Shown: piece after piece, positions 34,834-43,061 of the stretch
Numbering within the stretch: the first letter of the stretch is position 1
How the letters are laid out: each line of letters starts with the position of its first letter
Source: Bacillota bacterium
Lineage (GTDB): Bacteria > Bacillota > UBA4882 > UBA8346
Length of the DNA: 43,061 nucleotides
Assembly (NCBI GenBank): GCA_023400055.1
Contig: JAEXFN010000030.1
Coordinates: 1-43,061, forward strand
Direction of reading: 5' to 3'
Translations under genes and position numbers: made by a program
Notes under the pieces: model-generated
The model's database searches: none
What the model was told of the DNA's origin: nothing
Seen by the model: only the letters and a program-made list of their open reading frames with translations

Positions 34834-35573
34834 CACGTCGTTCCTTGAAAGTAAAAGTTCAACGTTACGGCGCTGGCGGCGTTGACTGCAGCATAATAAA
34901 CCCTGGCGTATTTCATATAGGTCGATGCGACGAGACCGTAGATGCTACCGGAATTCAACGTGACGTAGCTGGTGTCATCAGTCCAGTTGGTCCCGTCGGG
35001 GCTGATCTGTAGCTTGACGATGGCTTGGTTGTCGGCAGTCGAATTATTTACGGCCGTAAGAGAGTATTTTGTCAAGTCCAAAACCGAATAGGTGTCGCCA
35101 GGATCCCCAGTGACACTCGAATAAGCGTTGGCAGTGGCGGCAACGTCTGTAGTGACCGCCTGAATCGATATTGTGCCGGTCGTAACACTCACCGTACCAT
35201 CGATTCCCACGGTGCCGGTGACCGGCAGCGCGGTCGACGCAGTTACGCTAACCGTACCGGTGACTCCTACCGTACCCGTGACTGGCAGGGGATCGGCAGT
35301 GGTCACTCCCACAGTACCTGTGACGGGTAGAGCGGTAGACGCAGTTATGCTGACTGTACCGGTAACCCCCACCGTACCCGTAACTGGCAAGGGGTCGGTA
35401 GCAGTGATCCCTACAGTGCCTGTTACGCCGACTGTACCGGTAACCGGCAGCGCCGTTGAGGCGGTGATCCCAACATTGCCGTTGCCATCGGTATTCAAAG
35501 CGATGTTATTTTGGCCGTAGACCTTGATTCGCGCTTGATCGGGGTTATCCTGAAAAATTTTATAGTTAGGCAT
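34833..35573 (-). CDS. Thr/Val-repeat DUF6385-type surface protein
   Basis: 246 residues. Short N-terminus (MPNYKIFQDNPDQARIKVYGQNNIAL), then a low-complexity repeat (about 33-133) of 20-residue units PVTGTVGVTGTVSITASTAL, one shortened to 14, then a DUF6385-type beta domain (about 155-246) with KLQISPDGTNWTDD, STYMKYARVYYAAVNAASAVTLNFYFQ. The repeat has Val/Thr alternation, so a beta-solenoid or fibre is likely, with many Thr that could carry glycans. There is no Cys and no signal peptide. ATG 35573 has GGAGGG upstream. It is divergent from three glycosyltransferase genes, a strong hint that it is their substrate (inference). Confidence 0.8.
   Translation of the reverse strand: MPNYKIFQDNPDQARIKVYGQNNIALNTDGNGNVGITASTALPVTGTVGVTGTVGITATDPLPVTGTVGVTGTVSITASTALPVTGTVGVTTADPLPVTGTVGVTGTVSVTASTALPVTGTVGIDGTVSVTTGTISIQAVTTDVAATANAYSSVTGDPGDTYSVLDLTKYSLTAVNNSTADNQAIVKLQISPDGTNWTDDTSYVTLNSGSIYGLVASTYMKYARVYYAAVNAASAVTLNFYFQGTT
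35175..35477 (-). repeat. In-gene repeat coding for the PVTGTV units
   Basis: About five units of 60 bp (one of 42 bp) inside the Thr/Val-repeat gene. Many synonymous third-position changes separate the units, so the amino acids are kept while the DNA drifts. Confidence 0.8.
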
Positions 35574-35815
35574 GATTCTGCCCTCCTTTTCATTTTGGAT
35601 GACCGCCGTATATGCTTACGGTTAATATAGGATATGGAACTTTCAGTAACAAGGTCCCGGTCAATCCACATATATTGGTCTATACGCAACGACTTTTTTG
35701 AAACCGATGCCGAATGGAAGAATGTCAAGGCCGTCATTTTCATTGAGCGAGACCGGCACAATAAGGCTGCCGCATATAAAAAACGATTCTCAAAAACTAC
35801 GGAAGCGAGCCGACG

Positions 35816-37888
35816 ATGAATACCATCAGCCTGTGCATGATCGTCAAAAACGAAGCCGAGAACCTGCCTCGCTGTCTGCACAGCGTGGCCGGTGCGGTTG
35901 ACGAAATTATCGTGGTGGATACCGGTTCCATCGATCGGACCATCGCGATTGCTCAGGAATTCGGAGCCCGGGTCCGTTCCTTCCCATGGAACGGCAATTT
36001 CAGCGACGCCCGCAACGCTTCGCTGGCGGATGCCAGCGGCGATTGGATCCTCTTTCTCGATGCCGACGAGGAACTGGCGCCGGAGAGCCAGGCGGTATTG
36101 CGGCGCGTAACCGCCGGGACAACGGTCGAAGGCTATTTCATCAAAATCCTTAATTTGCTGGGTCAGGAGCAATGGAATGAGACCTGCCCTGATCTGGTAT
36201 TCCGGCTCTTCCGCAACCGGACCGACTACCGTTTCCGGAGCGCTATTCACGAGCAGATCCTGGAAGTGATCCTGGAGCGGAACCAAACGGCCCGCTATGA
36301 AATTGCCGAAGATCTGATCATCCGGCATTACGGTTATTTAACCCGAGAGGTTACGGCCAAGGATAAAAAGAATCGCAATCTGAACCTAATCTCCGCCGAA
36401 ATTGAGAAGAATCCGCAGAACCGCTTGCTCCGCTATCATTACGGCGTGGAACTCTACCGTTCGGAACGCTTCGCCGAAGCAGCCACCGAACTGGCTTGGG
36501 CCGCCGACGGCATCGATCCCCGCACCATCTACTTGCCCAAACTAATGCGTTACCTGGTCCTGGCCTACCAAGGAGCCGGGCAGCACGCTCAAGCATTGGC
36601 GATGGTCCAGGCGGGCCTGGATCTCTTTCCCGATTATGCCGATCTCTATTATTACGGCGGTTTGAGCCAGCTGGAGCAGAAGAATTATGCGCTGGCCTAT
36701 CAGTGTTTCCAAAAGGCCCTGGCAACTCCGGAACAACCCAGTTATTATGCATCATTCAGCGGTAGCCGCGGTTTCCGCGCCTATTATCAATTGGGGCAGT
36801 TGGCGGAGGCTTTTCTCAATTTTGAAGAGGCCTTGCGTTACGATATCCGGAGCCTCGCCGACAACGCCGATTTCGAACCGGCGCTCCAAAGCATCGTGCG
36901 GCTGCTCAAACCGCACCAAGACCCGGCGTACGCCCGGCAATGCCTCGAAAAAGTCTGCGACTTCTGCACGCCTCAGGCCAAACTGTGGCTGGGCCGGATC
37001 CTGCTCCAGGAATTCGGATACCAGTTGGCGCTGGACTATTTCGATGAGGGCAGCGCCGGGATAGAAACCACGGATCAAATTAAACTGTGGCGGGCGATCT
37101 GCCTTTGCCAGCAGCAACGTTTTTTGGAAGCGATCGGCTTACTTAAGAGTTTCACGCCGGACGATCCGCTGTATCTCTTGGCCACCCTCAATCAACTGCT
37201 TTGTTTTTGGTTTCAGGGCAACCGCCGCAAGACCCGGGCTCTGGCGAAAAAGCTTTTTACGCTCAATCTCGCCAGCGATACCGCCGCCGTCCTCAAACTG
37301 TTGCTCAAGGCCGAGCCGGCCAAAGCGGCGGAGATCGCCGACGCGGGAGGACGACCGCTCTTCTTGGTCTGGGCCGGACGCCTCTTGAAAGGAGCGGCCT
37401 CCGCCGCCCAGCCGAAAAAAGCTCCGCCGGCCGGGAAGGCTGATTTGGGCCCGGACGGGGTAGCCCTTTTTCTGGATATCTTCCGGCGCACCGTGGCCCT
37501 TGGTCAACTCGCGCTGGCCGATGCACTGGTCGATCAGTTGGAGCCCGCGATCCTATCCGCCAACGCCGCGGCCATCGGCAGGATTTTTCAGCATTACGGT
37601 CATCTGGAGCAGGCCTGCCAGTACTACCGGTTCCATTTGGAGAATCAACCCCGCTCCGCCGATGTCCTCTACGAATTGGCGGAGGCGGAACGGGAACGCG
37701 GCAACACCATTCGCGCTGAAAGCCTTTACCGCGAGGCGTTGGCCTTGGATCCCAAGCAACCCCGTTTTTATGTGGCGTTGATCCGGCATTACGAGCGGAT
37801 CCGTCACCAATTGCTGGAAGAAGCCGTCGGACAATTCCCGGAGGTCACTGCGCTCCAAAAATTGTTGCAAGAGGCTTCCTCGCAATGA
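35816..37888 (+). CDS. GT2 glycosyltransferase with TPR tail (paralogue 1)
   Basis: 690 residues. GT-A domain (1-230): SLCMIVKNEAENLPRCL, D35-T-G-S, D82-A-D-E metal site, FRLFRNRTDYRFRSAIHEQI. This is the SunS-like family of TPR-linked GT2 enzymes that glycosylate proteins. The rest is TPR helices (about 230-690), with an Ala/Pro/Lys-rich linker near 535-550. ATG 35816 lacks a strong ribosome site (GGAAGCGAG). The stop overlaps the next start (ATGA), so the first two are one operon. Cytoplasmic. Confidence 0.9.
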   Translation: MNTISLCMIVKNEAENLPRCLHSVAGAVDEIIVVDTGSIDRTIAIAQEFGARVRSFPWNGNFSDARNASLADASGDWILFLDADEELAPESQAVLRRVTAGTTVEGYFIKILNLLGQEQWNETCPDLVFRLFRNRTDYRFRSAIHEQILEVILERNQTARYEIAEDLIIRHYGYLTREVTAKDKKNRNLNLISAEIEKNPQNRLLRYHYGVELYRSERFAEAATELAWAADGIDPRTIYLPKLMRYLVLAYQGAGQHAQALAMVQAGLDLFPDYADLYYYGGLSQLEQKNYALAYQCFQKALATPEQPSYYASFSGSRGFRAYYQLGQLAEAFLNFEEALRYDIRSLADNADFEPALQSIVRLLKPHQDPAYARQCLEKVCDFCTPQAKLWLGRILLQEFGYQLALDYFDEGSAGIETTDQIKLWRAICLCQQQRFLEAIGLLKSFTPDDPLYLLATLNQLLCFWFQGNRRKTRALAKKLFTLNLASDTAAVLKLLLKAEPAKAAEIADAGGRPLFLVWAGRLLKGAASAAQPKKAPPAGKADLGPDGVALFLDIFRRTVALGQLALADALVDQLEPAILSANAAAIGRIFQHYGHLEQACQYYRFHLENQPRSADVLYELAEAERERGNTIRAESLYREALALDPKQPRFYVALIRHYERIRHQLLEEAVGQFPEVTALQKLLQEASSQ

Positions 37889-39642
37889 AGCCCCTCCTCT
37901 CCGCGGTGCTAATCGTCCGGGATGAAGAGGCCAATCTGGCGCGCTGTCTGGACAGTCTCGCCAGGCAGGCCGATGAAATCGTGATCGTCGACACCGGTTC
38001 CCGCGACGGCACGGTTGGCGTGGCCCGGCGCTTCACCGACCGGGTCTTCGAATATCCCTGGCGGCAGGATTTCAGCGCCGCCCGGAATTATGGCCTGGAC
38101 CGGGCGAACGGCGATTGGATTCTCTCGCTGGACGCCGACGAATCCCTGGAGGCCGGCACCGAAAATTGGACCGCTTTATTGCGCCGGGATCCCGGCCGGT
38201 TTGAAGCCTATCTTCTGCCGCTCCATTATTACCATGAAACCACGGCCGGCTATCAAGTCCATCACGTGCTGCGGCTCTTTAAAAACAGTCCGGAATACCG
38301 CTTCCAGGGGTCCATCCACGAACAAGTACGGATCCGCGACCCCTTGAAGGTCGGCGTGAGCGACCGGCCGGTGATCAAGCACCACTTCATCCCCGAACGG
38401 GAGCGGCGACGCAAACGCGGCCGGAACCTGAGCCTGCTTCAGCAAAAACTGCGATCCGATCCGCAAAACCCGTTTCTCCAATATTATCTCGGGTTGGAAT
38501 GGCTGGGGCTCGGGCGGGCCGCCCGCGCCTTGCCCCTGCTGGATTATGCCCGCCAAACCCTCGGCGACGACCAACTGCTCTTTCGCTTGCCCGCGGTTCA
38601 TTATTGTCTCAACGCCCTGAGAACGTTGGGCCGTTTGGATGAAGCCCTGGCCGTCTGCGATGCGGAACTCGGGCGTTATCCCGACTATGCCGATCTGTGG
38701 TTCGACGGCGGCATCCTGCTGGAGATGAGTAAGACCTATCAAGCGGCTATCGCCCGGTTTACAAAAGCATTGGAGTGCGGCGCGCCTCCGCCGCTGCATT
38801 TTCACACCGAAGGCAGCGCCGGTTTTATGGCGTTTTACCATATCGGGCATTGCCACGACCAAATGGGCCGGCGGGGCGAGGCCGGTCAGTGGTATCGCCG
38901 GGCGCTGGAGGATCGGCCGGAAGTCGTCTTTCCCATCGTCCCGCTATTCCTGGGAGTTTTGGCCGAAGCGGGCGCGCCGGCCTGTCACGCCGCTTTCGAA
39001 GCGAGCGGCGATCTGGCCGACGGGCAGCGCGGCCCGGTCTTGGCGGAGTTATTTTTCGAAGCGGGTTATGCCGATCTTGCCGCTCAATGCCTGACCCGAC
39101 CGGCAGTCCGCGCCAAAATCGCCACGGAACAGTGTCTGCGCTGGCTGGTTTATTCCGGCCGGCCCCGCGCCGCGCTGGCGGAGCTGGATGGGATCATTCA
39201 GTCCGGCGCCATGCTCTCCGTGTCGTCGCGAGTGGACCAAATCAGCGCCCTTCTTTTGACCGGCAATGGGACCGAAGCCAGACATTGGGCGTTGCGGCTG
39301 TGGCAGGACCCGTCCGCCCGACCCCAGGCCATCGCCTTGCTGAATCTGCTCCACTGGATCGAAAAGGGCCGGATTGGCTGCCATCCGGAACCTCCGGCGG
39401 TCGCGCCGGTCCTCGCCACGCTGCTCGCGCTGATCGACAACTGCTTGCGGACCCGGTTCGCGCCAGTTACAGTTCAACCCACGCCCTATGAAGAACTTTT
39501 GGCGCACATATGGGGGTTGCTGGTGCGGTTGACCCCGGTCGGGGCCGAAGCGCTGGCGGCTTATTTCCGCGAAAAAGCCGTAAGCTGGATGAAAATCTAC
39601 CAAGCCCGCTTGGGATGCGCTATCATGACCGATTCGCCATAG
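37885..39642 (+). CDS. GT2 glycosyltransferase with TPR tail (paralogue 2)
   Basis: 585 residues. Same plan as its neighbour: SAVLIVRDEEANLARCLDSL, D36-T-G-S, D83-A-D-E, LRLFKNSPEYRFQGSIHEQV, then TPR helices (about 200-585). Start ATG 37885 overlaps the previous stop by four bases. The catalytic domain keeps the metal site, so all three copies are probably active. The GC content at third positions is higher than in the ylm genes, in line with an accessory region. Confidence 0.9.
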   Translation: MKPLLSAVLIVRDEEANLARCLDSLARQADEIVIVDTGSRDGTVGVARRFTDRVFEYPWRQDFSAARNYGLDRANGDWILSLDADESLEAGTENWTALLRRDPGRFEAYLLPLHYYHETTAGYQVHHVLRLFKNSPEYRFQGSIHEQVRIRDPLKVGVSDRPVIKHHFIPERERRRKRGRNLSLLQQKLRSDPQNPFLQYYLGLEWLGLGRAARALPLLDYARQTLGDDQLLFRLPAVHYCLNALRTLGRLDEALAVCDAELGRYPDYADLWFDGGILLEMSKTYQAAIARFTKALECGAPPPLHFHTEGSAGFMAFYHIGHCHDQMGRRGEAGQWYRRALEDRPEVVFPIVPLFLGVLAEAGAPACHAAFEASGDLADGQRGPVLAELFFEAGYADLAAQCLTRPAVRAKIATEQCLRWLVYSGRPRAALAELDGIIQSGAMLSVSSRVDQISALLLTGNGTEARHWALRLWQDPSARPQAIALLNLLHWIEKGRIGCHPEPPAVAPVLATLLALIDNCLRTRFAPVTVQPTPYEELLAHIWGLLVRLTPVGAEALAAYFREKAVSWMKIYQARLGCAIMTDSP

Positions 39643-39711
39643 GAAACGATCGCCATTTTCGATTCCCGACGGCGACCCGAAGACCAACTGAATACAGAGG
39701 AGTCTCTGCGG

Positions 39712-41247
39712 ATGACGACGGAAACGGTAAGTCTGTGCCTGATTGTGAAAAACGAAGCCCCGGTTCTCAGGGATTGCCTGAATAGCGTCGGCCATCTGGT
39801 GGCGGAGATGATCGTGGTCGACACCGGGTCCAGCGACAATACCCGGGAGATGGCCGCCGCGGCCGGGGCCCGGATTTTCGATTGGGAATGGCGCGACGAC
39901 TTTGCAGCGGCCCGCAATTTCGCGCTGGATCAAGCGACCGGAACCTGGCTCCTGGTGCTGGACGCCGATGAGATGCTGTCTCCCATCCCGGCGGAGGATT
40001 TTCGGGCTTTATTAGCGCCTCCGGAGGTCGAGGGATATTATCTGACCATCTTCAGCCGCCTGGCGGATGGCACGGAAGCGGTCGACGAAGTGGTCCGGCT
40101 ATTCCGCAACAAGCCGGACTACCGCTTTGCCGGCATTATCCACGAACAGGTGGCCGGCTCGATTCTGCGCGGCACGCACGGTTCCGTTCTGAGGCATGCT
40201 CCCGCGATTTTGCATATCACTCACCATGGGTATCTTCCCGAGGCATTGGAACGTCAGCACAAATCCAGCCGTAACATCGCACTGATCGAGCGCGCCTTGA
40301 GGTGCGACCCCCATCAGCCGTTTCTCCTCTATAGCCTGGGGTTGGAATATTTCCAAATGCAACAGCCGGAAAAGGGGATCCCCCTTTTGGAGCGGGCATT
40401 GGCTTTGCTCAACGGTGACGAAGGATATCTTCACGATCTTTTGATCGCTCTGGGCAGCGGCCTTTTTCAAACCGCCGCCGGAACGCGGTTAACGGAATTT
40501 CTCGAGCAGGCGCTGCGGCTACTGCCGGATGATCCCGATTTGCACTGGTTGGCCGGCCTGTCCGAACTTACCGCGGGAGAACTCGCACCAGCCGAAGCGC
40601 ATCTGGAGCGCGCCGCCGGGACCGGATTGGCCTCAAGCCATTCCTTTCATACGGTAAAGGGAGAACTGTTGCACAGACTGGGTTTGTCCCGCGCGGCCGG
40701 CCGCGAGTATCTTCAGGCCTTAAAAGCCGCCCCCCAATTCCTCGGACCGTTCATCGGCTGGCTCGATCTCAAACGGCAAGGCGCTCCGTTCCGTTGGAGC
40801 GATCTGGCCCGGTTCGCCCCGCTTTCCATCAAAGAGCGGCTGAGCGGTTCATTGCTGGCGCAACGGGAATGGCCGCTGGCGTCCTTCCTCCTGTTGCTGG
40901 CCATCCTGGAAGCGGTCGAAGAGCGCCAGCCCGGAAACGCCTTGCGCTGCTGCTGCCGCTTGGTTGAGGAAGCCGAAAAGCATTCCTGCCCCCTCCCCCA
41001 AGTCGCGACAGCGGCCCAATACTTAACCAACGCCGGCTGGGAACTGCGGTTTAAACTTGGGTTCATCATCGAAAAACTTTCCCCCGACGAGGCGCTTGGC
41101 TATGGCGAGATCACCGCTCTCGTCGAGCATTGCTTGGAGTTGATGATCGCTTTGACGGCTCCGCCATGGCAACCGTTATGGGAACAGACAACGGCAAACC
41201 GGCCGGCAGAGCGCCCGGCCCATTCTCCCGTTGGTCAACAGTTGTAA
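39712..41247 (+). CDS. GT2 glycosyltransferase with TPR tail (paralogue 3)
   Basis: 511 residues. SLCLIVKNEAPVLRDCLNSV, D37-T-G-S, D84-A-D-E, VRLFRNKPDYRFAGIIHEQV, then TPR helices (about 195-420) and a divergent C-terminus. GAGGAG lies upstream of ATG 39712. It is 69 bases after paralogue 2 on the same strand. It ends 12 bases before the convergent nucleotidylyltransferase gene. The three copies differ in length mainly in the TPR part, which may set acceptor choice (inference). Confidence 0.9.
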   Translation: MTTETVSLCLIVKNEAPVLRDCLNSVGHLVAEMIVVDTGSSDNTREMAAAAGARIFDWEWRDDFAAARNFALDQATGTWLLVLDADEMLSPIPAEDFRALLAPPEVEGYYLTIFSRLADGTEAVDEVVRLFRNKPDYRFAGIIHEQVAGSILRGTHGSVLRHAPAILHITHHGYLPEALERQHKSSRNIALIERALRCDPHQPFLLYSLGLEYFQMQQPEKGIPLLERALALLNGDEGYLHDLLIALGSGLFQTAAGTRLTEFLEQALRLLPDDPDLHWLAGLSELTAGELAPAEAHLERAAGTGLASSHSFHTVKGELLHRLGLSRAAGREYLQALKAAPQFLGPFIGWLDLKRQGAPFRWSDLARFAPLSIKERLSGSLLAQREWPLASFLLLLAILEAVEERQPGNALRCCCRLVEEAEKHSCPLPQVATAAQYLTNAGWELRFKLGFIIEKLSPDEALGYGEITALVEHCLELMIALTAPPWQPLWEQTTANRPAERPAHSPVGQQL

Positions 41248-41259
41248 TCCTTAAAAAAC

Positions 41260-41985
41260 TCACCAGAGATTCAGCGTCAAGTCTCGCGCATACTTGTTGG
41301 CCAGTTCCAACGAGCGGAAGGTCCCGGCATCGATCCACCAGCCTTCCAGGATGTCATAACTCAGGTCCCCTTGTTCCAGATAAGCCCGGTTGACGTCGGT
41401 GATCTCCAGTTCGCCGCGGCCCGAAGGTTTGAGTTGTTTAATGATGTCAAAGACGCGGGAATCGTAGAAGTAAATCCCGGTCACGCATAGCCGCGACTTG
41501 GGAAAACTCGGTTTCTCCTCGATCCCGACCACCCGGCCGTTTTGCAGTTCGGCGATTCCGTAACCGTGCGGATCATCGACCTCTTTCAGCAGGATTTTCA
41601 TTCCCGAGGGTTGCTGCAGGAATTTTTCGAGATAGGGGCGGAGATCCGCTTCAAAAAGATTATCCCCCAGCAGCACCGCCAACCGTTCCCCGGCCGCGAA
41701 CTCTTCCGCCAGCAGCAGCGCGGCGGCGATCCCTCCGGCCTGATCCTGAACCTGATACGTGAATTTCAATCCCCATTCCGCGCCGCTGCCGAGCAGTTCG
41801 ATCACTTGTCCGATATAATTGCGGCTGGTTACGATCATGATCTGAGTAATCCCGGCTTGCTTCAGACGTTCCACCGGGTAACAGATCATCGGATACTTGC
41901 CGACCGGTAAAAGATGTTTGTTGGTGTATCGGGTCAACGGAAAAAGACGGCTTCCGGTTCCTCCGGCCAAAATAACACCTTTCAC
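41260..41985 (-). CDS. Glucose-1-phosphate thymidylyltransferase-like nucleotidylyltransferase
   Basis: 241 residues of the RmlA/RfbA family, which activates glucose 1-phosphate with dTTP (or UTP). Signature GVILAGGTGSRLFPLT, LLPVGKYPMICYPVERL, LLGDNLFEADL, GYGIAELQNGRVVGIEEKP, GWWIDAGTFRSL. It is shorter than classic RmlA (about 290), like the short archaeal/clostridial type. I chose GTG 41985 with AGGAGG seven bases upstream; TTG 41991 is too near that site. Activated sugar from this enzyme could feed the three glycosyltransferases next door. No rmlBCD genes are present here. Confidence 0.88.
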   Translation of the reverse strand: MKGVILAGGTGSRLFPLTRYTNKHLLPVGKYPMICYPVERLKQAGITQIMIVTSRNYIGQVIELLGSGAEWGLKFTYQVQDQAGGIAAALLLAEEFAAGERLAVLLGDNLFEADLRPYLEKFLQQPSGMKILLKEVDDPHGYGIAELQNGRVVGIEEKPSFPKSRLCVTGIYFYDSRVFDIIKQLKPSGRGELEITDVNRAYLEQGDLSYDILEGWWIDAGTFRSLELANKYARDLTLNLW

Positions 41986-42155
41986 GCTCAATCCTCCTTT
42001 TTACCGTCCGACCTGCCACGTTGGGTTAGGTTTCGCGGTGATGGATTATGATATGCGCTCACCAGCGGCGATGAGATTAGGTCGATCGCATTTATCCTGC
42101 CCGCTGTTTCACGGTTTCGCGCTGGCTGGGGGAAAGGGAGCCAAGTCCTCGCGAC

Positions 42156-42185
42156 AAAAAGGACCGGAGTTTCCCAGTCCTTTTT
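42156..42185. terminator. Bidirectional terminator
   Basis: AAAAAGGAC / GTCCTTTTT with a 12-base loop. On the minus strand it would end the small helical protein gene; in the plus direction it has a T run as well. Confidence 0.75.
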
Positions 42186-42224
42186 GCGCAAATGCGGTTG
42201 AATAGGGGCGGTTTAGGGCAATTT

Positions 42225-42536
42225 TCAGCGGATGTCGTCGATGCCGAACTCCTGCCATGAATCCTGCGGGATTTCCAGCTTGACCAGTTTGCGGGCTTCG
42301 CTGTAATAAGCGTCGGTCTTTGTCAACTCGGCGCGGAAGGCGGCCGTCTTCTCCTTCATCCGGGCCTTGGCTGCCTCGTGTTCGTTGTCGAGATCGACGG
42401 CGCTCGTGAATTGTTGATGATAGTCCGTCAGAAACTGGGTGTCCAGGCCGCGTTTGGCCAGCCGTTCGCCGTTGGCGGCGATTCCGGCCAGCATGTTTTG
42501 GGAACGGCGGATCCGATCGGCGATAGAAAGGCTCAT
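42225..42536 (-). CDS. Small helical protein, unknown function
   Basis: 103 residues, MSLSIADRIRRSQNMLAGI to EFGIDDIR, almost wholly alpha-helical and charged, with a conserved-looking C-terminal YYSEARKLVKLEIPQDSWQEFGI. ATG 42536 has GGAGGACTTTC upstream; the frame reaching 42644 is upstream noise. I do not know its function. It is followed by its own terminator. Confidence 0.7.
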   Translation of the reverse strand: MSLSIADRIRRSQNMLAGIAANGERLAKRGLDTQFLTDYHQQFTSAVDLDNEHEAAKARMKEKTAAFRAELTKTDAYYSEARKLVKLEIPQDSWQEFGIDDIR

Positions 42537-42886
42537 GATTGAAAGTCCTCCTTCAGTTTTGGTTTGAATTTTTGGGTTGGACTTTGGGACCCCCGGCCGG
42601 GCGGTTCTGGCATCCGGAATCGTTCCTCGAAATGAACGATTCATTGTATTTAAATAATATCATATGCGTTCCATGAATGCAATAGATTTTTGGAAAAAAT
42701 TTACCCTGGATTCATTGGCTGGCGATTATCAAGTTAGCTCCTAGAAAAGCGGGGCATGAGCAACGGAAGCTTTGACCAATTTGTCAAAGAACTGATTTTT
42801 ACAAAACCCACGGTTAACGATGTTGAGTGACTGAAAGATGTATTATGTAGGAGAAAGTCTTGTCTATCCACCTTAATCCTGTGCGA
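42537..42886. other. Non-coding stretch before the hairpin cluster
   Basis: AT-rich leader of the small gene, then sequence with one small hairpin (TTTGAC-caattt-GTCAAA near 42772-42789). No gene with a ribosome site. Confidence 0.4.
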
Positions 42887-43061
42887 AGTGTCCAGGGGTT
42901 GAACGGTCAACCCCAACACCGTGGACCTACCCCACCGCAGGGCCTCATGCCGGCCCTTGATAGTGGTTCCTAATCTTTATCATGATGGGATGGTCAAAAC
43001 TCCGTGGAGCATGGAGATTTTGACCATCCCATGGATAGTAAGGTAATTAGGAACCACACTT
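42887..43061 (+). ncRNA. Candidate structured RNA (possible HEARO/omega-RNA), runs to the edge
   Basis: Four stems stand close together. GGGGTTGA / TCAACCCC (42895-42902 with 42907-42914) is closed by GTCCA / TGGAC (42890-42894 with 42922-42926). AGGGCC / GGCCCT is at 42939-42957. A long hairpin has a 12-bp outer stem (42963-42974 with 43046-43057) and a 15-bp inner stem (42985-42999 with 43018-43032) joined by bulges. The long hairpin, with its CTTTAT internal motif, resembles the first stem of IscB omega-RNAs as I recall them. If so, an IscB ORF should begin just right of the window. Family not verified; strand assumed. Confidence 0.4.

Noticed and set aside
35495..36328. 277-residue minus-strand reading frame
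   Set aside because: Lies opposite the first GT2-TPR gene and the start of the repeat gene; no ribosome site, no recognisable motif. A shadow of the real genes.
42881..43061. 5' end of a group II intron (GTGCG at 42881)
   Set aside because: The five-base start matches, but the following sequence does not look like domain I of any class I know, and no reverse transcriptase is visible. Kept only as an alternative to the omega-RNA idea.

Overview
The window looks like chromosomal DNA of an anaerobic, endospore-forming member of the Bacillota. The evidence is spmA/spmB, divIVA, sepF, whiA, a Bacillus-style cggR glycolytic operon, an oxygen-sensitive class III ribonucleotide reductase as the only RNR here, and AGGAGG-type ribosome binding sites. 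TTG starts behind good ribosome sites are common. A Hydrogenispora/Limnochordia-like lineage is a guess; the family cannot be fixed from the sequence alone.

Layout. 1-4883 (minus): YesM-type histidine kinase, YesN/AraC-type response regulator, a terminator, then a sugar ABC solute-binding protein that runs off the left edge. 5178-6495: ackA with promoter and terminator. 6496-7187: non-coding, with a 21-bp tandem repeat (array 1). 7188-9137: hotdog thioesterase and a chemoreceptor. 9195-15215 (minus): cggR-gap-pgk-tpiA-eno-secG, with a CggR-type operator in front and a strong terminator behind; phosphoglycerate mutase is absent. 15278-17471: whiA and, divergent, spmAB. 17442-27500 (minus): a long run nrdR-nrdD-nrdG-pgeF-hlyD-phoH-yggS-sepF-proC-ylmH-divIVA. 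It couples anaerobic dNTP synthesis to the ylm division cluster and is preceded by a promoter with two NrdR-box-like sites. 27720-28015: ydbC-like PC4 protein. 28016-28760: non-coding, array 2 inside a pair of inverted repeats. 28761-32400: GT39-like membrane glycosyltransferase, a protease-TM-FHA protein, and array 3.

32396-41985 is an accessory surface locus. It holds a small membrane protein, a 58-residue beta-rich protein, a membrane-anchored coiled-coil protein, two DUF6385-type proteins (one with a SPOCS/DUF3794-like N-terminus, one with a long Thr/Val repeat), three paralogous GT2-TPR glycosyltransferases and a glucose-1-phosphate nucleotidylyltransferase. Read together they suggest a glycosylated cell- or spore-surface protein system (inference). 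The right edge (42887-43061) is rich in strong hairpins and may be a structured RNA, possibly the HEARO/omega-RNA of an IscB-type element whose ORF would lie outside the window.

Most unusual signals: three intergenic arrays of different sequence that share an exact 21-bp period, most units carrying an internal dyad; the DUF6385/triple-glycosyltransferase locus; the protease-FHA fusion; and the hairpin cluster at the right end.
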